NCBI GenBank assembly: GCA_949130495.1
Contig: OX422208.1
Coordinates: 642,156,023 to 642,220,022 of the forward strand
Reading direction: 5' to 3'
DNA length: 64,000 nt
Origin: Sambucus nigra
Taxonomy: Eukaryota > Streptophyta > Magnoliopsida > Dipsacales > Adoxaceae
Position 1 is the first letter of the stretch. Each line of letters opens with the position of its first letter. Positions 49,862 to 61,999 of the stretch are shown in pieces. A program made the position numbers and the translations under genes. A model generated the notes under the pieces. That model did no database searches. It was given only the letters and a program-made list of their open reading frames with translations, and was not told the DNA's origin.

Positions 49862-50686
49862 TAATTATCCTTTGGCTGCATATACTCCCATCATTTGATT
49901 TATGACCAGTTACGAGTCACTGAAAATAATAACTTGTTCCACCCCCATAGTTTTTGCCAAACTAAGACCTGCAATCATGGCTTCATATTCAGCCTCATTA
50001 TTGGAAGCTTTAAATTGGAAGCGTAGGGCATATTCCATGTCGACCTCGTCCGGACTATTCAAAACTATTCCTGCGCCACATCCTATAGTGCAGGATGAAC
50101 CATTCACATACAAACTCCATATAGGCAACTCGTCTTCAAATTGCTGATCTGACAGAGTTCCTCGATGGAAAATTTGTTGCTTCCTTTCACCATCTCTTAA
50201 TTTTTCTTGTTGTTCGTCGATAATCTTTTCTTGCCCTTTTACCAACCTGAGCTGGTCTGGGCTTGAATTTGATGATCCTGTAACATCTACTTGCCCTTTT
50301 ACCAAGCTAAGTTGGTCTGGTCTTGCATTTGATGATCCTGTAACATCCACAGGTTGATCAGCGAGCAACTTTTGCTCCTCGGGGTTATCAGGATAGGTGA
50401 ACTCTACTATAAAATCTGCTACCGCTTGCCCTTTTAGCGATGATTTGAGTTCATAAACTATATCATATTCACCGAGTTCTATTGCCCAGCACATCAATCT
50501 TCCTGACTTTTCTGGTTTATGAAGGGCTTGCCTCAATGGCATATCAGTATATACTACTATGGTATGAGCCTGGAAGTATGGCTTCATTCTTCTACTTGCC
50601 TCAATCAATGCTAGTGCCAATTTTTCCAGCCTTAGATATATGATCTCTACTCTTCGAAAGGCCTTACTTGTGTAGTAGATCGATTT
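49862..50686 (-). pseudogene. Tat-2 RNase H and second RNase H (damaged)
   Basis: Continues pol from a stop at about 50687. The RT-linked domain has VVYTDMPLRQALHKPEKSGR and a WAIELGEYDI segment. The linker contains a duplicated stretch of about 60 bp (DVTGSSN...PDQL, 50229-50346). The second domain starts IWSLYVNGSS, where Asn replaces the Asp kept in Tat-1. It retains NNEAEYEA and FSDS, then stops before LVINQM and again at about 49862. Neither RNase H looks fully functional. Confidence 0.8.
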
Positions 50687-51781
50687 TTATACTCCATTCT
50701 CCACTCTTATCAATGATGAACTGACTGCATTCTGGGACACTGCCAGATACAAGTATAATTTTTCTCCCATCACTGGCTTGGATAACGGTGGAGGTGCTCC
50801 CAAATATTTCTTCAAGTCTTGGAAAGCCTTCTCACATTCATCATTCCACTCAAAAGTTTTTCTGAGCGTCTTGAAGAATGGAAGACATCGATCAGTTGCT
50901 CGCAATACAAATCTGTTGAGTGCTGCTACTCGTCCTGTAAGACTCTGCACCTCTTTATTCGTCATTGGGGATCGCAGCCCTAATAGAGATTTGATCTTTT
51001 CAGGGTTAGTTTCAATGCCTCGCTGATTGACAATGTACCCGAGAAACATACCTTCTCGTACTCCAAATGTCCACTTCGTCGGGTTCAACTTCATTTGATA
51101 TTTATCCAGTTGATCAAAGGTTTGCCCTAAATCAACTAGATGATCGGCAGCTTTCTTTCTCTTTGTCAGCATATCGTCAACATAGACTTCCATATTGCAA
51201 CTGATTTGTTCAGCAAAGACTTTGTTCATCAGTCGCTGATATGTCGCACCTGCATTTTTCAAACCAAAAGGCATAACATTATAACAATAAGTTCCCCTAG
51301 GGGTAATGAAAGAAGTACTCTCCCTGTCTTCAGGTTTCATTTTAATCTGGTTGTAACCAGAATAAGCATCCATGAAGCTTAGCAGCTCGTGTCCTGAGGT
51401 AGCATCCACCATTTGATCAATTCGGGGCAGTGGAAAGTGATCCTTTGGTCATGCTTTGTTGAGGTCGGTGAAGTCTACACACATCCTCCATTTGTTGTTC
51501 TTCTTTTTCCCCATCACCACATTTGCTAACCAGTCTGGATATTTAACATCTTCAATAAAACAAGCTTTCTGGAGCTTCTCGACTTCCTCCTGTATAGCTT
51601 GATTCTTCTCGGGATTGAATACTCTTCTTCTCTGCTTCACAGGCTTGATCTCCTTATTCACATTGAGTTCTTGACATAAGAAATTTGGGTCTATCCCAGG
51701 AATATCCTCATGACTCCACGCAAAAGTTTTGTATATGCTTCTTAGGAAAGTTATCAATTCCTGTTTTAGTGAGGATTCCAA
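50687..51781 (-). pseudogene. Tat-2 reverse transcriptase (one internal stop)
   Basis: KTFAWSHEDIPGIDP, KNNKWRMCVDFTDLNKA, then a TGA at about 51447-51449 in place of the Cys codon of Tat-1 (NKACPKDHFP). The palm continues FMDAYSGYNQI, VMPFGLKNAGATYQR and YVDDM, then the thumb and connection through VAALNRF to the frame end near 50687. Apart from the TGA, the RT is continuous and keeps the catalytic YVDD. Confidence 0.9.
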
Positions 51782-51811
51782 CGACGAACCTACTTGAGTA
51801 GTTCGTTCAGG

Positions 51812-52600
51812 TTATTCGTCATCCAGTATGATGTTTTCAGTAGCTTCCACCACTTGACCCTTCACGAGTTGCGACTCATCTCTAGGATCCAATGTTTCAA
51901 TTTCTGCACCTGCATCCACTTGATAGGCAGTGGTCTTTTTCCTTGATTCCTCCAGTTCCTCTTGCTCGGTGGATGAATAATAGCATTCCCGAGCTACCTT
52001 TTGATCACCTTTCACAACTCCTACTCCAAAATTTGTTGGAAATTTTAGGCACTGATGTACCTTAGATGGTACAGCTTCGAACTTCTTCAATCCTAATCTT
52101 CCCATGATGATATTGTATGATGATTGAACATTCTTATCCATCACGAAAAGCGTATTCTTTCTGTTCGACAAGCAGGCCACGTACCAAAGAATATATCCAA
52201 TTTGATCGTCCCAAGTGGAAATACTTTCTCGCCAGCAAAACCGAGGAGGGGTCTATGATAAGGCTCCAGTTGAGATAGCTTTAGATTTAAATTGTCGAAG
52301 CACGAGTAGAACATGATGTCTATCGAGCTATCATTGTCTACCAGTACTCTTGAAATCATTACCTCCTTCATCCTCATTTTGATCACCAATGGGTCATCAT
52401 GAGGATACAAAACTCCTGTGAGGTCGTTCTTTGAGAAACCAATGACCAATTTATCTTTGTTTACCTTTCTCGGGTGATCCTCCTCGGCTAGATTTATTCG
52501 TTGAATGTATGAGCAAACTTGAGCCTCACAGAGGTAAGATTTTCTCTCGGCAGTAAGGCCTCCTCCTCCTGTATCTCCACCTGTAATAACATTATAGTCA
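51812..52600 (-). pseudogene. Tat-2 protease (active site altered, frameshift)
   Basis: The retropepsin motif reads VLVDNDSSIDIM; the Gly of the expected D-N-G-S is Asp. The first part is in the 53361-52141 frame. A small deletion near 52141-52150 (FVMDKNVQ) moves the remainder, YNIIMGRLGLKKFEAVP onward, to the 52180-51812 frame. That frame ends in an acidic tail (AEIETLDPRDES). Confidence 0.82.
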
Positions 52601-53822
52601 AATGACCCAAAGCGTATTGAAAATACCTCACGTTCTGTCTGCCTTGGTCTCTTGGGAAGATCGGGATCATCTTCTGGATCAACTTCATGGTCTCTCTTCT
52701 TGTTCTCCTCTGCTCGACGAGGAGATCTAGACCTCTCTCTTGCTCGGTCGTTGTTTCTTCTATCATTCCTTCGATCAACATACTTTGCCAGTTTTCCTCG
52801 TCTGATGAGTGTTTCGATCTCATTCTGAAGAGCTATGCAATTTTTGGTCATATGGCCATGATCTTTGTGAAACTCGTAATATTTTGCCTTATTTCTCCTT
52901 TCGGGGTCTGCCTTCATTTTCTCTGGCCAATTTAATTCCTCGTTGTTCTTGATTTCTTCTAGAATGTGGTTGATGTCTTTCTTCAAAGGAGTATAATTAT
53001 TAAATTTCTTCAATACTTCCCATAACGACCTTGTTCTTGAATGTTTGTCACTACCATTGTTCTTATGCTCTTTCTTCTTTGCTTTATCACCTTCAACCTT
53101 GGTTTCTTTGGCATCCATATTCTTCTTCGCAGCCATAGCCTCCTCGGCATTCATAATCTTGGCCGCTTTTCCCATCAGATCTGACATGGTTCTAGGTGGA
53201 TCTTTGGCCAAAGTGTAGTACAACTTGTTGGGCAGTAGTCCATTCATCAAGGCGGTAATCGCTATCTTTTCCTCATAATCAATGACTTCGAGTTTCTCGC
53301 TATTAAAACGAGTTATATAATCTCTGGTACTTTCACCAGTTTTTTGTCTAACACTTAACAAATGCGCTACTTGTTTAACAGGCTTTTCCCCAAAACAGAA
53401 ATTCCAAATGAATAACTCGGCCAGTTGAAGAAAAGTTTAGATCTTACCCCGAGGAAGATTATTGTACCACATTTGAGCAGATCCGATAAGAGTTCCCGAG
53501 AATGCTCTGCATCTCATCTCATCTGGAGCAGCATAGATGTCGGTTGCATCTTGGTATTGTTCTATATGAAGGACAGGGTCGATCTTTCCATCATAGTTGG
53601 GGGTCACAATAGGTGCTTTAAACTTTGATGGTGTTGGAAAATCTACAATGGCCTGGACAAAAGGTGTTCCTCGAATAAAAGTTCGTTGTAGAGGGTTCTT
53701 GGATTTATCCATTTCCCCTAATCTATCCTCCAGCCTCTTAATAGAGCCTTTCCATGCATCATTTCCTTCCTCGGGCCTGTTGGTTTGAGCAACTGATCGA
53801 GTTGATGTGGCTTCCTGGGATC
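52601..53822 (-). pseudogene. Tat-2 gag, central and C-terminal part
   Basis: Immediately left of the nested insertion. The capsid-like domain runs from about 53712 (FPTPSKFKAPIVTPNYDGK, RCRAFSGTL, MWYNNLPRG) with a short frame break near 53437-53361. It resumes as LSVRQKTGESTRDYITRF and ALMNGLLPNKLYYTLAK. A Lys-rich linker, a zinc-knuckle-like region near 52860 (EFHKDHGHMTKNC, first Cys changed to Tyr) and an Arg/Ser-rich stretch follow, leading into protease. Confidence 0.87.
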
Positions 53823-56766
53823 TGGGACACCCCGACTAATTAAATACCGGGTAGCTACTCCTTTATAAAATTAATTCAAAATGCCAAGTTGGCTCAGTTA
53901 ATAGCATCACTGTCGAAAACATTTTATTATTACTAACCACCTAGTATTTAAAAAGCAAGTTGCCAAATTTTAATTAAGTCTGATTAACATGCAACAAAGT
54001 AAAGAAGAAGTAAATAACACCATTCCATACTGAAGTAAAATGAATAACCATCACAATAGAGTAAATAAAGTCTGGAGGAAAACTCCTCACTACAATCCCA
54101 TAACTGAAATGAATAACCGAAACTGAAATAAAACATGCTGAAGTCTGAAAACTGAAATATAAAAGATGTCTCTAAAGAAATGGGCAACATGCCCTACAAC
54201 TGGTGGATGGTGACTCTGGAATCCAAAAGATAGAAGCGTCTACATGCAAATCCCTGTAGCTTCCACAAGCAGCTACAGCTCGTCACCTGAATGAGTATCC
54301 TATGCTTGGTGTCCTTGTGGCTGGGCACATAAAAATGGTTTTGCAAAGAAAAATAGATTTGAAAAGCAAACGGGTCAGAGCCCGAATGTGGAGTTATATT
54401 TTAAAAAAAAAACCTGCAAGTGCTTTAAAAACATTTAAAACATTAAATGCAAAATACATGTTAGGACGTGCACTCACATGATATTCTCACCTCTCGTCTA
54501 ACTGTGCACTCCTAACGCAAGTACCCATCTACAATAATATAACCACTAGCTAAGTGACATCATAACTAGCTAGACTGTAATAGTTCCTACCCTTTTTACC
54601 CGGTTTTATTAACATATAATGCTCGTAATTAAATAGAGGTTTAACGTAAACTCAGTTACTAAATATGCCATTGATATAACCATCAGTTAACTCATTATAT
54701 ATCTCGAAACAATACCGTAATATTTTTACAACATTAACAGGAGGATTTCCATTAATTAAATGTATATTATTCACAACATAAATATACGATACAAGCACCC
54801 CGCAATCTAAGCTATGGTGCACACATACTCTGCTATCCATCCCAGTACATCACGTACATAAGGATTACATATTCCGAATCTCTCAGGAATAGTTTACCGA
54901 TAACAACATCACAAATAATGGAGGCGAACACAGTCACCATCACATGGGTCACGCACATACCTACGCTCCCATGATCACAATAAGTCTTTCTATGACCTAT
55001 GTTCATCGAGGTACCAGTCTATATCTCCCCCGTAGGCACACAAGGATTATAGGGTCCTAAGCGAACGCAACCTCCCGTGATAGCAAGTATGGTAGGTATG
55101 TCATACACACAATCCATATACTAATACTAAGTAAACACACATCTTAGTAATACCGTATTTTAATCGTAGTACGTATCGCATTCTCGTACTAACTATAATT
55201 ATAATAATTTATACTAATCCGATTTGTGATTATACGCGCTATAATTTCTCACGTCGTAATAGACACTCACGTCTCATCCCAAACCGTCCATGTAATACAA
55301 CTCTCGTATATAATTTACTCTTCATAATTGCCCGAAAGTCCCAATTCTATCACTATATCATCAAAGGAATGCTAACTCTACCCTTGAACCAGTTTCCGGG
55401 ACTCCAAAAGTCAAAACAGTTCTAAAAGGACCAAACTGTCAACTCGTTAGAAGTTTCGTTCGAACGAGGAGGTTCGAACGAGATCCTTCTGTCAACTCGT
55501 TAGAAGTCTCGTTCGAACGAGGCTGTTCGAACGAGATCCCAGTTCGCTCGAACGAACTGTTCCTTCTAACGATATCTCGTTCGAACGAGATCCCTTCTCG
55601 TTAGTAATGACTGGTCAACTCGTTAGAAGCTCGTTCGAACGAGTTCGTTCGAACGACCTGGGGGTTGCTTCTAACGAGCTACCAGTTTCGGCCCAGATTT
55701 TTCCCATCTCGTTTTTCACCATTTTTATCACTTCAATCCTTCTCCAAAGTTCGTTCTAACAATGATTTAAGTCCTCTAATCATACTAAAACATACTTAGG
55801 TCATAAACTAACGTCTTTTAAGGCAATAAGGCATCCTAAACATCATTAAATCCCAAGATTTTATACTTTCCCCCAATATCATCAAGAACATGAACCCTAG
55901 ATATATATCAACATCAAATTCCAGAATTTAATTCGTTTTTCTTTCACCCAATCATGTATTAACATCAGATTAATTGTCTCCAAACTATTCTACATGCAAT
56001 TCTCTTCACAATTACTCAAGTTCTATGATCTAATCTACATGGGTTTTCATATTTATCAAGAACAAACCATAAATCCGAATTTTCTAACATGGAAAGAACA
56101 TTTGCTGAAATTAAACATAATTATACCACTTGCCTTGGTTTGATTTCTGATTTGGTGTAGGTTTGGTGAAGATTCTGCAGAGTTTCCTCTCTCTCTAAGT
56201 TCCTTCTCCAATGGTGGCTCAAGGTGGCTAGGGTTTGATTTGGGGAAACTTAGAAAACCTAAATGACAACCTACGTAGCCTTCTAGGTTAATATGGGTTG
56301 GTTAATGGGCTTAATGGGTTTAATCCACATCAGATTTACATCTCTAATTTTCGTCACTTTTAATTCCTAAAAATGTAAAATTACCAAAATACCCTTTAAG
56401 TTACCGGTATGGCCTAAAAATACCCCGGGACCCAAACTATACCCCCGGCTAGTGTTTTCTGACTATCTCGACCCTTCCGGACGGGTTGGCGCACTCAAAA
56501 CGACCATAAGGATTATAGATTTTAAATTTACATTTATTAACAAAATATTATACCGTGACGCGGCGGTCCCACGCGTCTCAACAAAATTTCTAAAATGCCG
56601 TATATAAATCTCACGACAAATTTTATAATACCAAATACATATATAATCATATATGCACCTAATCAAATACCAATTTGCATCTCATTAGTATTTATAACCC
56701 GGATTAATTTCCAATTAATACGCATTTAATTAATTAATCCCAAAAATAAATATAGCCAAAAGTACG
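53823..56766 (-). repeat. Inverted LTR (left arm) of the palindromic element
   Basis: Reverse complement of 59034-61999, lacking the ten terminal U3 bases. It has a 12-bp shorter palindrome cluster and a few homopolymer and base differences. At 56760-56766 the sequence aagtacg belongs equally to the LTR and to the RT codons that follow. Confidence 0.92.
55445..55690. repeat. TTCGAACGAG palindrome cluster, left arm
   Basis: About ten CTCGTTCGAACGAG-type palindromes, interleaved with ttctaacgag. Mirror copy at 60110-60385. Confidence 0.9.
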
Positions 56767-58991
56767 AGAAGTGCGGGTTTTGGCTGAAGGAAGTCCAGTT
56801 CTTGGGTCACATTATTTCCGACCAGGGAATATCAGTTGATCCGGGAAAGGTATCAGCGGTGAGGGAGTGGGGACAGCCCACGACACCAACGGAGATTCGT
56901 AGTTTCTTGGGTTTAGCAGGATACTACAGGAGGTTTATTCGGGGTTTCTCAGAGATAGCAGGTCCTTTGACACATCTTACTCGTAAAGGTGTGCCGTTCA
57001 TTTGGAATGATGCCTGTCAGTTGGCATTCGATGAATTGAAGGACAAGTTGACCTCAGCACCTGTGTTAGCATTGCCGAGACCGGGAGTTGAGTATTTGGT
57101 TTACACCGATGCGTCTTTGCAAGGGATTGGAGGTGTTTTGCAGCAGGAGAGACAGGCCATAGCTTATGCTTCCCGTAAGCTTAAGCCTCATGAGAAGAAT
57201 TACCCCACGCATGATTTGGAGTTGGCAGCAGTGGTATTTGCCTTACGGATTTGGAGGCACTATCTGTTGGGGGAGAAGTTTCAGCTGTTCACGGACCACA
57301 AGTCACTACAGTATCTGTTCACGCAGAAGGAACTGAATATGCGACAGCGTAGGTGGCTTGAATTTGTGAAGGACTACCAGTTCGACATCCAGTACCACCC
57401 GGGTAAGGCTAACGTGGTAGCAGACGCGTTGAGCCGCAGGCCAGCAGATGAGGTGGCAGAGGTGTGGAAAGCTAAGTGGAAGGAATTGGGACACCAGGAT
57501 GCAGTGGCCCGATCTTTCATGTCTGTACTGACCGTTACACCGCAGATTATCACGAGGGTAGTACGGGCACAGGCTAATGACTCGTTCTGTCAAGAGCAGA
57601 TAGTTCAATTACTTGCAGAGGGAGCCGAGTCCTATACCGTTAGCTCAGACGGGGGATTGCGCTTCAATGGGAGATTGGTAGTTCCGGAAGGGGAAGAATT
57701 GCGGCATGATGTGATGGCAGAGTCGCACGGCTCACGGTTCGCGGTACATCCCGGAGGGGACAAAATGTACCAAGACATGAGACGCCAGTATTGGTGGAGC
57801 GGTATGAAGAGAGATATCGCTGAGTTTGTCTCGAAATGCGCCACTTGTCAGCTCGTAAAAGTGGATCATCAGAGATCGGCAGGATTGCTACAGCCGTTGG
57901 AGGTCCCGGTGTGGATGTGGGAGAGCATATCCATGGACTTTATCACGGGGTTGTCTACGTCGCAGAGGGGTCACGACTCCGTTTGGGTAATTGTGGACAG
58001 GTTGTCCAAGGTCGCTCACTTCTTACCCGTAAGGACTGACTACACTACGGGACAGTATGCCCAGCTCTTCATTTCAGAGATTGTGAGACTTCACGGTGTG
58101 CCCCTAAATATCGTGTCTGACAGAGACAAGATATTTGTCTCGAGGTTTTGGGAGAGTTTCCAGGACGCAATGGGCACGGAATTGCGGTTGAGTACGGCTT
58201 ATCATCCGCAGACCGATGGGCAGACAGAGCGCACCAACCAGATGTTGGAGGACATGCTACGCATGTGCATTATTGACTTCGGGGGTGGATGGGAGCAGTA
58301 CCTTCCACTGGTGGAGTTTGCTTACAACAACTCCTATCAGTTCACGATTTGCATGGCTCCGTTTGAGGCATTGTACGGTAGGCCTTGTCGTTCCCCAGCA
58401 TGTTGGCTAGAAGTGGGGGACAACAAACTACTTGGGCCGGAAGTGATCCAGGATACTTCGGCAAGGATTGAGTTGATTCAGAGTCGCATTCGGGTAGCTC
58501 AAGACAGGTAGAAGAGTTATGCTGATGCGAAGAGGTTTTTCAGGGAGTTCCAAGTGGGGGACCAGGTTTTGCTTAGGGTTTCTCCGATGAAAGGGATTAT
58601 GCGATTCGGGAAGAAGGGGAAGTTGGCACCGAGGTATGTGGGTCCGTTTCCTATTATTGAGCGGATCGGACCAGTTGCGTATAGACTTGGACTACCGGAG
58701 CACTTGCATCGGATTCACGACGTGTTCCATATTTCCTCGCTGAGGAAATACCTTAGAGATAATTTGGCTCATTCTCACATTGCTGTGGAGGACATCGATC
58801 TCCAGCCGGATAGCTCCTACGAGGAGGGGCCAATTGCTATTTTGGACCGAAGCGAGAGGAAACTGCGGTCAAAGATAGTCCCGTTAGTGCGTGTTCAGTG
58901 GCAACATCACAATGTCGAGGAGTCCACATGGGAGCGCGAGGATGAGATGAGCGAACGTTATCCAGAGCTATTTTTAGGAGGTACTTTGTAG
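56766..58991 (+). pseudogene. Tekay-clade pol 3' half: RT tail, RNase H, integrase, chromodomain (single stop)
   Basis: The frame enters from the LTR junction as YEKCGFWL. An ATG at 56802 opens 569 codons. The RT tail is followed by RNase H with its full catalytic set: D103 (YTDAS), E140 (DLELA), D165 (FTDHKS), D208 (ADALSR). The integrase has a zinc finger (H...H, then C346 and C349) and a complete D379, D440, E476 triad with 35-residue spacing. A TAG at 58509-58511 (expected Gln) is the only break. After it come the [19 protein letters not shown] module and a C-terminal chromodomain-like stretch ([16 protein letters not shown]), ending at 58991. The lack of other damage suggests a young insertion. 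It has no start or promoter of its own. Confidence 0.92.
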
Positions 58992-59020
58992 TTTCTAATT
59001 TCGGGACGAAATTCAGTTAT

Positions 59021-59033
59021 TAGGGGGGAAGTA
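59021..59033 (+). other. Polypurine tract of the palindromic element
   Basis: taggggggaagta directly precedes TGTAATACCCC at 59034; it identifies the right LTR as the authentic 3' LTR. Confidence 0.88.
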
Positions 59034-61999
59034 TGTAATACCCCGTACTTTTGGCTATATTTATTTTTGGGATTAATTAATAAAATGCGTATTAATTGAA
59101 AATTAATCCGGGTTATAAATACTAATGAGATGCAAATTGGTATTTGATTAGGTGCATATATGATTATATATGTATTTGGTATTATAAAATTTGTCGTGAG
59201 ATTTATATACGGCATTTTAGAAATTTTGTTGAGACGCGTGGGACCGCCGCGTCACGGTATAATATTTTGTTAATAAAAGTGAATTTAAAATCTATAATAC
59301 GTATGGTCATTTTGAGTGCGCCAACGCGTCCGGAAGGGTCGAGATAGTCAGAAAACACTAGCCGGGGGTATAGTTTGGGTCCCGGGGTATTTTTAGGCCA
59401 TACCGGTAACTTAAAGGGTATTTTGGTAATTTTACATTTTTAGGAATTAAAAGTGACGAAAATTAGAGATGTAAATCTGATGTGGATTAAACCCATTAAG
59501 CCCATTAACCAACCCATATTAACCTAGAAGGCTACGTAGGTTGTCATTTAGGTTTTCTAAGTTTCCCCAAATCAAACCCTAGCCACCTTGAGCCACCATT
59601 GGAGAAGGAACTTAGAGAGAGAGGAAACTCTGCAGAATCTTCACCAAACCTACACCAAATCAGAAATCAAACCAAGGCAAGTGGTTTAATTATGTTTAAT
59701 TTTAGCAAATGTTCTTTCCATGTTAGAAAATTCGGATTTATGGTTTGTTCTTGATAAATATGAAAACCCATGTAGATTAGATCATAGAACTTGAGTAATT
59801 GTGAAGAGAATTGCATGTAGAATAGTTTGGAGACAATTAATCTGATGTTAATACATGATTGGGTGAAAGAAAAACGAATTAAATTCTGGAATTTGATGTT
59901 GATATATATCTAGGGTTCATGTTCTTGATGATATTGGGGGAAAGTATAAAATCTTGGGATTTAATGATGTTTAGGATGCCTTATTGCCTTAAAAGACGTT
60001 AGTTTATGACCTAAGTATGTTTTAGTATGATTAGAGGACTTAAATCATTGTTAGAACGAACTTTGGAGAAGTATTGAAGTGATAAAAATGGTGAAAAACG
60101 AGATGGGAAAAATCTGGGCCGAAACTGGTAGCTCGTTAGAAGCAACCCCCAGGTCGTTCGAACGAACTCGTTCGAACGAGCTTCTAACGAGTTGACCAGT
60201 CGTTACTAACGAGAAGGGATCTCGTTCGATATCTCGTTCGAACGAGATATCGTTAGAAGGAACAGTTCGTTCGAACGAACTGGGATCTCGTTCGAACAGC
60301 CTCGTTCGAACGAGACTTCTAACGAGTTGACAGAAGGATCTCGTTCGAACCTCCTCGTTCGAACGAAACTTCTAACGAGTTGACAGTTTGGTCCTTTTAG
60401 AACTGTTTTGACTTTTGGAGTCCCGGAAACTGGTTCAAGGGTAGAGTTAGCATTCCTTTGATGATATAGTGATAGAATTGGGACTTTCGGGCAATTATGA
60501 AGAGTAAATTATATACGAGAGTTGTATTACATGGACGGTTTGGGATGAGACGTGAGTGTCTATTACGACGTGAGAAATTATAGCGCATATAATCACAAAT
60601 CGGATTAGTATAAATTATTATAATTATAGTTAGTACGAGAATGCGATACGTACTACGATTAAAATACGGTATTACTAAGATGTGTGTTTACTTAGTATTA
60701 GTATATGGATTGTGTGTATGACATACCTACCATACTTGCTATCACGGGAGGTTGCGTTCGCTTAGGACCCTATAATCCTTGTGTGCCTACGGGGGGGATA
60801 TAGACTGGTACCTCGATGAACATAGGTCATAGAAAGACTTATTGTGATCATGGGAGCGTAGGTATGTGCGTGACCCATGTGATGGTGACTGTGTTCGCCT
60901 CCATTATTTGTGATGTTGTTATCGGTAAACTATTCCTGAGAGATTCGGAATATGTAATCCTTATGTACGTGATGTACTGGGATGGATAGCAGAGTATGTG
61001 TGCACCATAGCTTAGATTTGCTGGGTGCTTGTATCGTATATTTATGTTGTGAATAATATACATTTAATTAATGGAAATCCTCCTGTTAATGTTGTAAAAA
61101 TATTACGGTATTGTTTCGAGATATATAATGAGTTAACTGATGGTTATATCAATGGCATATTTAGTAACTGAGTTTACGTTAAACCTCTATTTAATTACGA
61201 GCATTATATGTTAATAAAACCGGGTAAAAAGGGTAGGAACTATTACAGTCTAGCTAGTTATGATGTCACTTAGCTAGTGGTTATATTATTGTAGATGGGT
61301 ACTTGCGTTAGGAGTGCACAGTTAGACGAGAGGTGAGAATATCATGTGAGTGCACGTCCTAACATGTATTTTGCATTTAATGTTTTAAATGTTTTTAAAG
61401 CACTTGCAGGTTTTTTTTTAAAATATAACTCCACATTCGGGCTCTGACCCGTTTGCTTTTCAAATCTCTTTTTCTTTGTAAAACCATTTTTAGGTGCCCA
61501 GCCACAAGGACACCAAGCATAGGATACTCATTCAGGTGACGAGCTGTAGCTGCTTGTGGAAGCTACAGGGATTTGCATGTAGACGCTTCTATCTTTTGGA
61601 TTCCAGAGTCACCATCCACCAGTTGTAGGGCATGTTGCCCATTTCTTTAGAGACATCTTTTATATTTCAGTTTTCAGACTTCAGCACGTTTTATTTCAGT
61701 TTCGGCTATTCATTTCAGTTATGGGATTGTAGTGAGGAGTTTTCCTCCAGACTTTATTTACTCTATTGTGATGGTTATTCATTTTACTTCAGTATGGAAT
61801 GGTGTTATTTACTTCTTCTTTACTTTGTTGCATGTTAATCAGACTTAATTAAAATTTGGCAACTTGCTTTTTAAATACTAGGTGGTTAGTAATAATAAAA
61901 TGTTTTCGACAGTGATGCTATTAACTGAGCCAACTTGGCATTTTGAATTAATTTTATAAAGGAGTAGCTACCCGGTATTTAATTAGTCGGGGTGTCACA
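59034..61999 (+). repeat. 3' LTR (right arm) of the palindromic element, 2966 bp
   Basis: TGTAATACCCCG to CGGGGTGTCACA. It has the U5-side motif cgggctctgacccg at 61439 and a palindrome cluster at 60110-60385 with one extra 12-bp unit. No coding is seen. Confidence 0.93.
60110..60385. repeat. TTCGAACGAG palindrome cluster, right arm
   Basis: Mirror of 55445-55690, with an extra gatatctcgttc unit near 60236. Dense CpG in AT-rich surroundings. Confidence 0.9.

Larger units (their letters stand above)
53823..61999. mobile_element. Palindromic Tekay-clade element with head-to-head LTRs
   Basis: Inserted in Tat-2 gag with a perfect 5-bp target duplication ggatc (53818-53822 and 62000-62004); Tat-1 gag shows the uninterrupted site. 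The left arm (53823-56766) is the reverse complement of the right LTR (59034-61999), so both outer ends are U5 tips (TGGGACACCCC... and ...GGGGTGTCACA). The centre is the 3' half of pol. Leader, gag, protease and most of RT are absent. A normal integration scar around an abnormal molecule implies the palindrome existed before integration. Confidence 0.9.

Noticed and set aside
56463..56666. 67-codon frame mirrored at 59144-59347, and the pair 53984-54190 / 61632-61838
   Set aside because: Mirror-image frames exist only because the LTR arms are inverted copies; no domain and no conservation beyond the DNA.
53823..61999. A DNA transposon with 3-kb terminal inverted repeats (Foldback-like)
   Set aside because: The centre is Tekay pol with a polypurine tract, the arms have LTR tips (TG...CA), and the target duplication is 5 bp as for LTR elements.
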